Below, piece after piece: positions 56,121 to 64,000 of a stretch of DNA of 64,000 nucleotides; the first letter of the stretch is position 1; every line of letters begins with the position of its first letter. Under the pieces are notes generated by a model, which saw nothing but the letters and a program-made list of their open reading frames with translations, searched no databases and was not told where the DNA came from. The position numbers were made by a program, and so were the translations under genes. The DNA comes from Neurospora tetrasperma FGSC 2508 (lineage: Eukaryota > Ascomycota > Sordariomycetes > Sordariales > Sordariaceae), in NCBI RefSeq assembly GCF_000213175.1, contig NW_009799103.1, forward strand, positions 1,115,161 to 1,179,160. The letters are read 5' to 3'.

Positions 56121-57947
56121 TGGGTATTTTGGGGATAGAGGAGTTCAAGTTTGTTGTAATTAGTTTGGCTTGACTTGGCACCAGCGGAGCGTCTCATCCA
56201 AGCCTCTGCCTGCTGGCTTCTGGTTGTTGGTTTCGCTTGGTTTCCCAACATCACCCTTCGGGGTCCCGAATGGGCAGTAAGGCGCGATTTCAGGTCTAGA
56301 TAGTTAATGATACTTTTGTGCTGATCATGGTTACTGTTCTTTGCTTCTGATGTGCCTTTGACTTGTGCGAAGAATAAAAGAAAGGGAGAACATGGCCTAC
56401 TTGAATTACCTGCTTGCCACTGACCAACAAACTTGCAGCGACATCAACAACAATAAGGAGTGGGTATGTGTTTGCATTCGTTGATTATCTGATACCAAAA
56501 TGGGCAATGTTGAGCTAACAACAGCTGACCAATCGCGTATAATACTGTAGGTACCATACATGAGGTGTTGTACATGCATGCAGCCAGTTCGGGAGATCCC
56601 GACTGTGCATTCTACATGGTCTCAAGCAGCTGCTATGTAGTGTGTAGCCTGGCACTGTAGATCTGGTACTCTATTGCTTCCACAGGGCCTACTTCTACTC
56701 CGGTAATGCCACAGACTGAAACTGTTGCCCTGTGTATCAGTGAATTCCTCCTCGTCGTCCTCCTCCTCCTAATACTTCTGCACATCGGGTCGTGTTTGTG
56801 TGGTGCGGACACCGATCGCGGGAGCTTATGATGAGGATATTGTAGTCTGGAATCAAGACGTAACGGTAACGATGGCAAATGGATGACGAGGTGGGTAGTT
56901 GTTAAAGTTGCGCTTCGATGTTCAATCGGTGCGAGTATGGATTCGGACGTTGGAAATTGGGTCGTCGGTGTTTGTTGTTAACGGGAGTTGGGAGGAGGTT
57001 CTCGAGGGTCGTGCATAGGTACGCATGGATGTAGGTAGCGCTGGTCCCAAAACCCGGGTTGGTTCAATCCATCAAATGTCGGGGCGGACCGGACCGGACG
57101 GTGACTGGATGCATCTAGCAGCTCGGCATGTCTCGTTTGTTCTGTCATCTTGTCCCTTTTCCCGTTAGCCTGTTGTTCGAAGGGTGCGTGCTGTAATTTT
57201 TGAGATGGATAATAAAAGTTGTCATCACGGGGCCACGGGCAGGTAAACATATCAAGCCCGCAATACCCATAGGGCTGTGTGTTGACAGGGATCGCCGGTA
57301 TATTGCCTCCGAAACCTCGTGCGGGAGCTTCCCTATAGCGGTATAGCATAACCATAGCACATCAAACCATGTCTTGACATCTTGTTGTATTTGTAATCCG
57401 CAACCTCCAATAAAGGGGTATCTGTTTACGGTCATCGATGTGGAACGTAGGTAGATTGGGGTTCAGTCCGACGTTTGGTGCGACTGGGTAGGTTCGGTTA
57501 GCAAGGTTGTGATGTTGTGAATGTCTGTGACTGTCCGGTTTTGTCGAGACTGGCCAGGGTTCGGTGGAAAAGCGACGTCGAGTATACAGTGTTGATCAAA
57601 TAACGGTCGATAGAATTGAAGAACTTGGAAGGTCCAGATATTAGGGACTTGGCCTTCGTAGAAGCTTTGTGGAATATATGGGTTGCTTGATGCGTACCTC
57701 TACACGTACTCAATATTGGAATCGGATAGCCCGATTGACAAGAGTCAAACTGTCAAAGTGGAGCGGTAGGGCGGTACATAGAAATCAAGAAATATCGGGT
57801 GTATTTGAGAACACTGGATGGAGGGCTGATAAGTCAGTGACAATGGACAAAACATAGGAAAATAAAGGCAACAAAACAACAATTGGCATGTTCGACACTT
57901 GGGCAAAAGTTCAAAAAAGATGAATCGCATTTCGCCGCCGGGAATTG
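56121..57947. other. Intergenic, no gene seen
   Basis: Short frames only (for example 56978-57355 minus), with no motif or splice support. The tRNA gene terminator lies at the right end. Confidence 0.4.
57911..57920 (-). terminator. RNA polymerase III terminator of tRNA-Lys
   Basis: A run of six T on the minus strand, about 30 nt beyond the tRNA 3' end, suits Pol III termination. Confidence 0.7.
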
Positions 57948-58020
57948 AGCCCGACGTGGGGGTCGAACCCACAACCTTGAGATTAAGAGTCTCACGCTCT
58001 ACCGATTGAGCTAGCCGGGC
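57948..58020 (-). tRNA. tRNA-Lys (anticodon CTT)
   Basis: 73 nt, intron-less. The acceptor stem GCCCGGC pairs with GTCGGGC (one G-U); the D arm is GCTC...GAGC; the anticodon arm TGAGA-CTCTTAA-TCTCA puts CTT at 34-36, reading the lysine codon AAG; the T arm is GTGGG-TTCGACC-CCCAC. The A box (TAGCTCAATCGG) and B box (GGTTCGACCCC) are intact. Confidence 0.97.
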
Positions 58021-58551
58021 GAGTGCGAGTTTGTCAATGCTCAGACGTTCAGATGCACTATTTATTAGCCATCAATTGGCGGCAGTCATAGTCCTTCGAG
58101 GAGATGAAGAAATGTCAATAAAAGTTGGGATGTGCACATCCGGATGTGGAAGAATAGCTCGAATTTCTATCTGACTTCCTTGCAGTGATGCTCGTTATTA
58201 CAGTGCACGAGGGGATGCGACAAGCCAATTCCAAGCCCTGGAAGGCGCCGTAGATGTGGCGTGCGGGGAAATGGTGCCGTCCACGAATAAGCGACTGCCG
58301 ATGATGTTCAAGGTGCACCTCGGCTCGGCTCGAAGAACGCCGGCGAACCATCATCAGTAACTACTGTACAAGGTGGCTCAGATGATGACGGCGATATCGC
58401 TGTACCGCTGCCCCGGTCGTCGGATGTGTCAAGCTCACATCGCACTACAAAACCGGACCCGAGAAACCAAATCGTGCCAAGGACTCTGATCAGTCCTCCA
58501 TAAACACTGCACCACGCCAGTAGCAGCAAGGAAACAGAAGATATATCGAAC
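58021..58551. other. Intergenic between the tRNA and RING genes
   Basis: No coding feature is supported. It should contain the promoter of the RING gene that starts at 58552. Confidence 0.4.
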
Positions 58552-59064
58552 ATGAATACAACACAGCACGAACGAGAGCCCGCGCCGTCTTATCGCCAAT
58601 CATTCGACACTCTGGCGCACATCCCCGCAGACCCAAACTCGTCGGAATTTAGGGCCAGCCGGATTGACAATTTCTGGATCAAGGTCTTCCCACCCACGTA
58701 AGGTTTCACTGCATCCAAATCCGCATGCCATCCATCACGGAGGACTGTGCGGGATTGAGACATTCTCGGAGTTCTGCTGACTCCTCATATCTCGCCCTCA
58801 CACAGGCCAAAATGTTACATTTGTCAAGACAAACCGGAAGCCGCGAATCTACTCTCAAGGCCGGGATGCGATCACAAGATCTGTGGCAAATGCCTGATCA
58901 AGATATTTGAGCGAGCCGTCAACGACAAGAAATGCATGCCACCAAGCTTCTGCTCTCATGGTGAGGTGTCGCCCGACATGGCGCCGGGCTTGTTCGACGA
59001 CGTGTTCTTGGCACAATGGAACGAGAAGTACTTCGAGTATTTGGAGCAGACTGTGTCAACATGA
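58552..59064 (+). CDS. Small RING-type zinc-finger protein (RBR RING1-like)
   Basis: Exons 58552-58697 and 58806-59064 (108-nt intron, GTAAGG...CACAG) give 134 residues in phase. After a hydrophilic lead of about 45 residues (SFDTLAHIPADP, RIDNFWIKVFPPT) the zinc-binding pattern is CYIC, then 14 residues, CDHKICGKC, then CMPPSFC and the segment SHGEVSPDMA. The spacing and the MPP..C block are those of the first RING of fungal RBR (RING-between-RING) ubiquitin ligases. The IBR and RING2 parts, including the catalytic cysteine of RING2, are absent, so it is either a single-RING E2-binding protein or a truncated RBR gene. No signal peptide is seen. No RBR continuation was found in the 1 kb downstream. 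Confidence 0.7.
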
Positions 59065-60061
59065 CAGCCCATTTGGTGCTTCCACCATGGACAATCTGGA
59101 CAGACCGAAAAGATAAAGATTTCTGAAAACTAGCAGGGTGGGCGACCCGATCCGGATTCTTGAAGGGATCATCAGCGCGTTGGCGATAAATCAGCAAATA
59201 AACAGATGTGTCCGACACCGGCGAAATTACCGGCATTGAACGGGCTATGGTCGGTAAATCACTCCATCCTTGGAAATACCCTCCAGAATAAGGCGCGGGA
59301 TACACTGAAACATGGACACAGGTGTTAACAGCATCTAACTCCAAGGACCCCTGGTTCAGGACCTCCGAATAGAGCGTCAGCCTCCAAGCACCAACGATTA
59401 CCTCCACCGTGGACACAATGTCAACGCCATCGCCGACAAAATGTACGCAATAATAGAACATATGACTCAGGTCGTTCCGTTTCCTCTCGGGATACAAGCC
59501 TCAAGCTTCAACTGTCACTCTTTGCTTCTTCACAACCCAAGCTCGTTACTATGTTTTACCGTCCAAGCTCTTCCTCGTTCTTTACAGAGCCAAGTGTCTA
59601 CGTCTATCACCATTGTCCGAACCGATTGACCTCGTTCCCATTCCCAAAGATGATGCTCATCCCGATCCGATCTCGGACGGGGCCATCCGACCGCTACATC
59701 CGCCAGCTCCGACCAACGGCAACTTCTGGATCCCTCATCCAGAACAAACCTCACGCACGGCAACGGGCGTGCGTACGCTTCGATTAACTACTATCCGCCC
59801 TAACCCCCTTCAGACTATCACCCCCCCCCCCCCCCTTTTGTTCCATCAATGGTTCCTGTCTGGTCGGAGCTCAGGTCATCGCTAGGCCCTTTCAGCACAA
59901 TTCATCTAGTTGTGCAAGGCTCCACGCACGTCCCTCGTAAATGTCCATCGAGTCTTCCAAGAGCTAGTGTTTGAGCGGTTTTGTAGCGAAAACACGTTCA
60001 TCTTTCACCTACCACTTTGCCAATCCTGTTGTCGGAGGACTTCAGTCGCTGCCAATCTCAG
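59065..60061. other. Intergenic, no gene supported
   Basis: A C16 run lies at about 59820-59835. The plus frame around 59613-59760 (PIDLVPIPKDDAHPDP..., NGNFWIPHPEQ) vaguely resembles the lead segment of the upstream RING protein but lacks a zinc motif. Confidence 0.3.
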
Positions 60062-60371
60062 TTACTCATCCTGTGAAGGAGACGCCGGGGAAGGTGAGGA
60101 TTTGGGCAATCTGGGAGAGGTAGGGATTGTAGATGGCGACGGAACTGTTCCAGAGGAATCTGGAAGGGATGCGAAATATGGGAGTATGGCACCTGGGCAG
60201 GGGCTTGAGGAGGTCATGGGACTGGGAGATACTGACCCGAAGACGACTTGGCAGGAATGGGCATCCCAGTCGTCATCTGCGGGATAGAGCAGGAAGTAGT
60301 CAATGGCAGAGGTACCCTTGTTGAAGGGAAGGCATTCTTTGGGTGTGCCGATTCCAAACTTACTGTTGCTT
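60062..60371 (-). CDS. Last exon of an unrecognised gene
   Basis: From a probable acceptor (TTTCTCAAG at 60372) the minus strand is open for 103 codons to TAA at 60062-60064. It reads SNSKFGIGTPKECLPFNKG, TSAIDYFLLYPADDDWDAHS, CQVVFGSVSPSP, then a Pro/Ser-rich tail ending SPASPSQDE. The front half has convincing coding character with two Cys; the tail resembles a linker or disordered end. The upstream exon was not found; the frame at 60516-60821 is a candidate but no splice links them. Family unknown. Confidence 0.35.
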
Positions 60372-61305
60372 CTTGAGAAATGACGAGATTGTCATGCATT
60401 CTGCAATGGACGGTGACACTCTGTGGTGGTGTGTTTTCGCTCAGCCATCCCCAACCATCTTTCAAGGCGGCGGTACCCTCATGGGGCTTCAGCTATCGAT
60501 GTATGTATATGTAGCTCACTCAGCTCTTGGGAGCCTTCCACAGTCCTCCAAAACCTCTCGTCGGAACGATCCTCTGATCCCAAATTCCTCGGTGGCTGCG
60601 TTCGACGCCTCTACCCTCGACGGTAACCCCAAAGGTGGAAGATTAAGAGAGATCTGGAGAATTTGAAGGAGCATAAGAACGTAGGAGCGCAATAAGCTGC
60701 AGCCAGCAAATACCAAGAGGTCCATAGAGACACGCCAGCATGCACATGAATTATCGATAAAGCTCGTTCGATTCGTGAGTGGGACAAAGGCGGCATAACG
60801 ATAGTAAGTAAGTACAGGCAATGGAAGAACTAATCAAGTGTAAGGTTTATAGTATCCAACTAGTAGCGCAACTTGGGCATGCCTCAGCCCGAAAAGGGGA
60901 ACGGCGATGACTTCAACTTCAATTGTACTTAGTGCATCGATGTCGTCGAGCACAGTATAGCAGCGCTTGCACACGGATCTTAGGCCTACAATTTTAGTAG
61001 AGCTCTTTCAAAACGCTTGGGCCAGCCGCTTTTGTCCAACATCAAAGACCCTTGTCTAATGCCATGGTCTGGGTCCACATCTAACCCACCGGCCCCATCT
61101 GTTCGCGTCTGTTCGATCGCAGACACGTTCACCAGGACGCGATCACCAACGTCATTCATCGCATTCTATCTTGTCAAACTACTGAGGAGCTTTTCCAATC
61201 TTCCTATCCCGTTTCCGACGATCCTTAACACCGATATTCGAAAGCCATTTTGATTGCGACACCGAAAACACAACCTGAACTTGACCTGCATCTTCTCGCA
61301 TCACC
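60372..61305. other. Intergenic, promoter side of the DEK_C/HIRIP3-like gene
   Basis: No gene is firmly supported. An earlier exon of the minus-strand gene ending at 60062 may lie within 60400-60820. Confidence 0.3.
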
Positions 61306-62993
61306 ATGCCTCCCCGCAAAATGGTCGCTGATGCGACAATCAAGACAGAGATCGCAGATGCCGTGCGCCGCATCTACCACGGTCCGCAAGAGCTCACCGT
61401 CAACGCTGTGCGCGAAGCTGTCGAAAAGAAGCTCAAACTTGGCGAAGGGTTTCTCAAAGATGGCGACTGGAAAGCAAAGAGCAAGCAGCTTGTCATGGAC
61501 ACTCTCGTAAGTAGTCATGTTGATGGCTCAATTGAACAGCGCCGAGAGACCACAATCAATTACTGACAGAGGTGTACCCATCGTAGGCCAAGATAGAATC
61601 CGACGAGGCAGAACCAGACGAGGCCGCTCCAGCGAAACCAAACACCCAGAAGTCGAAAAACAACGCCAAAGCCAAGGCACCTGCGAAGAAGCGCGCCAAG
61701 AAGGAGGCGACACCTTCCCAAGAGTCCGAGTCAGAGTTGAGCGATCCCGATGATAGCGAAGAGGAGGAATTTGACGACGACGAATCCGAAGGGGAGCCGG
61801 CCAAGAAGCGCAAAGCGACAAAGGTAACGGGCAAGAAGAGGAAGGGGTCATCCGACGACAACGATGACGAAGAGGAAGCCAAGGAGAGCGAGTCCGAAAG
61901 ACCTAAGAAGAGAGCGAAACCCGCCGCCAAGGCTACCAAGGACAAACCAACCAAGAAGACTGCCGCTGCGAAGAAAAAGGTCGAAGCATCCGACGCAGAG
62001 TCCCTGCTTAGCGAAATCGACGAGGCTGGACTGGAGGATAAGGACGAGTCAAGTGAGCTATCGGATGCCATGGATGTCGAAACCCCCAAGGAGAAGGACA
62101 CAAAAGACGAGGTGACAAAGGTGGAGAAGGAGACGAAATCAGCCTCAGACGACGAGAGCGAGCTTTCCGAAGTCATCGACGAACCTCCCAAACGGAAAGC
62201 TAAACCCAAAAAGGGCGCCGCTAAAGACTCTTCCGAAACCAAGCCCACCAACGCCCCGCCTGCGGACAAGGACGACGGCGAAAGTTCCATGTCTGAAGTC
62301 TTCGACGAGCCCCCGAAGCGTGGCGGCAAGGGGCGCGGAAAATCCAAGGAGGCCGCCAGCAGCACCAGCAAAGGCCGCAAAGCCAAGTCCGTATCCGCCG
62401 ACCTCTCTCCCGACGAAGCCCTGATCAAGCAGCTCCAGAGCCAATTACTCAAGTGCGGCATTCGCAAGATCTGGCCAATCGAGCTCAAGAAGTATGGTGA
62501 CGACACCAAGGCGAAGATCAGGCATCTTAAGGACATGCTCACCGATATCGGCATGACCGGGCGGTTCTCCGAATCCAAGGCCAAGGAAATCAAGATGCGC
62601 AGGGAACTGGAGGCGGAGCTAGATGCCGTGAAGGATGGAGAGAAGAGCTGGGGACTGGGTGATGGCGGGAGGCCCAGGAGGAGGGCGGCGGCTAAGGTGA
62701 AGAGTCTGAAGCTTGAGAGTGACTCTGAGGATCAAGAGGAAGAGAACGAAAGTGGGGATGGAACGGACAAGAAGGAAAAGAAGGAAAAGAAGAAGAAGAC
62801 GAAGGCCGAGAAGGAGGGTAGCGGTGATGAAGATGGAGATGATGATGATGAAGTTGAGGAGGACGACGAAGAAAATGACGATGACGAGGACGAGGACGAC
62901 TCAGAAGATGCGGAGCCAAAGGCAAGAGTTAGAGGTCCAGCCAAGCACAGGGCGGATTTCGCTTTCCTGGGATCTGAGAGCGAGTCTGATTAA
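61306..62993 (+). CDS. DEK_C / HIRIP3-like chromatin protein
   Basis: Exons 61306-61506 and 61587-62993 (80-nt intron) give 535 residues. Residues about 8-67 (ADATIKTEIADAVRRIYHG...VNAVREAVEKKL...KQLVMDTL) form a DEK C-terminal-like helical domain. A long Lys/Glu/Asp-rich disordered middle follows, with repeated ELSEVIDEPPKRK / SMSEVFDEPPKRG blocks that look like histone-binding acidic patches. Residues about 320-395 (LIKQLQSQLLKCGIRKIW, LKDMLTDIGMTGRFSESKA, MRRELEAELDAV) match the conserved block of HIRIP3-type histone chaperones. The C-terminus is a second acidic/basic tail. It should be nuclear, with roles in H2A-H2B handling or chromatin; this is inferred from family. A start further upstream is unlikely because the CACCATGCC context is good. 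Confidence 0.87.
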
Positions 62994-64000
62994 GTCACGG
63001 TGATTGATATGGAGCAAGACCCAGTGTCTTGGACCACCACTACTTTTTCATGGTTATATTATGGGCGTGTACGATTCAACGAGATGTTTTATACCCTTTT
63101 GGTTTTGTATGACTACTTATCAAGGTACGCAATGGGCGGAGAATATGGCACATTGGAGACAGGTTCTCAGTTTCGGAATTACTTTGTGGCGTTCATTCTT
63201 TGAGCTATCAAGCTGAAGACTGCGACGGAGCTTAGGAACAGGACGGCGTTGTAGAACTAGGAGTATCATGTTAGGTGGTCTTATGGTTGAACAGCAGCAC
63301 CGGAATATGACGTACTGCTTTTCTGGACACGTCTCTTTCTTCACTGTCCGTCCTGGCCTCGATGAAGAGGCGACGCAAGTTGGGAAAGTTGGCCTGTTGT
63401 AGTTCAAGGTTCTCAGTTTTAGGAACATGTTTAGGGGATCTCAGCAATGAGGATCAGTCTTGAAGAGTATTACCATTGTCTCGCCTCTGCCAGTTCACAC
63501 TTGAGACGTCGATGCTGGTGATAGGTTGGACTTTTGAAGATGTGAGAAGATGATTAAAATATTGGTATAAGGGGAGGATGTGTCTAAGCTGCAATGTCGC
63601 CGAATAGTCGCTGCTCCAGTGTACTGGAAGTGGATGGTCCCTCGTCGTCACGGCCAAGCACAACCATCATCATCGTCCTCGTCGCCAAGTGCCAAGCCAC
63701 AGCTTCCAGATGGGATCGAATGCCCCAAAGACGGCACTGTGGCTGAAGCTCTCCTTTCCGGCGGGGCACCTAGCAATGAAGGACCCTGTGAGTGGGGCAA
63801 CACGAGGCTCACGCCAAGACGCTCTGGCCTGTCGCTGCAGTGACTTGGGAGGACACCACAGTTGAACCACAGTGGCCGCCATTCAGCGCGTATCACTGGA
63901 CATCTGCCTGCCCGTCCACATCATCGTCGTGATCCATCCCGACACCAGCGACGACCCGGCGACCTGATCCAAGGCTGGAGCACGCCCTCGACAACATCAC
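62994..64000. other. 3' flank of the DEK_C/HIRIP3-like gene; no gene seen
   Basis: Short overlapping frames near 63580-63900 on both strands show no motif or splice support. The window ends without a recognisable next gene. Confidence 0.4.

Noticed and set aside
55646-56254. 202-codon minus-strand Lys/Gln-rich frame
   Set aside because: Product of the T/G-rich repeat tract, which lacks stops for composition reasons.
59551-59885. Possible paralogue of the RING gene (NGNFWIPHPEQ)
   Set aside because: Resemblance is limited to a short lead segment; no zinc-binding residues follow.
1-64000. CRISPR arrays, bacterial operons, ribosome binding sites
   Set aside because: The sequence is eukaryotic with spliced genes; no spaced direct-repeat array was seen.

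Overview
The window is nuclear DNA of a filamentous ascomycete, almost certainly a Neurospora species. The best evidence is a complete opsin gene at 42.96-44.01 kb. Its 304-residue product matches my memory of N. crassa NOP-1 nearly residue for residue, including Asp131, Glu142 and a retinal lysine. Other support: short introns (49-108 nt) with GT...AG ends and CTAAC-like branch sites, AT-rich islands without open frames that carry the C-to-T signature of repeat-induced point mutation (RIP), and a dispersed 5S rRNA fragment.

Layout. 1-3760 is an RIP-ruined island holding, on the minus strand, the relic of a DUF3435 (tyrosine-recombinase type) gene. A 5S rRNA fragment and a broken flavin-oxidase gene follow. 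A Thr-rich secreted protein gene sits at 5.1-6.5 kb. 7082-10577 is a nested insertion: a 325-bp inverted-repeat element split by a 3.16-kb RIP-mutated Mutator-like element (MULE). At 10.7-14.7 kb lie two divergent genes, an SfnG-like dimethylsulfone monooxygenase and a DszC/SfnC-like flavoprotein; their shared promoter holds an exact match to the CYS3 sulfur-regulator consensus. A SAPS-family phosphatase subunit gene covers 14.9-19.8 kb, a PTH11/rhodopsin-like membrane protein gene 24.6-26.0 kb, a short MetE-like gene 27.3-28.4 kb and a hexose transporter gene 31.3-33.0 kb.

About 10 kb without a recognisable gene separates the transporter from nop-1. It contains a 719-base gap of Ns whose two edges are copies of each other, so the gap looks like an assembly fault. 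Beyond nop-1 are two MITE-like elements, a 2EXR-domain gene, a decayed isocitrate-dehydrogenase-type fragment, a small two-exon gene for an 88-residue membrane peptide, a tandem ORF pair split only by TAG, a T-rich low-complexity tract, tRNA-Lys(CTT), a small RING protein gene and a DEK_C/HIRIP3-like chromatin protein gene.

How genes may work together: the SfnG-like, DszC/SfnC-like and MetE-like proteins suggest scavenging of sulfur from organic sulfones or sulfonates under CYS3 control. This is inferred from family membership and one promoter motif and has not been shown. All exon models were worked out by hand from splice signals and frame; no search or alignment program was used.
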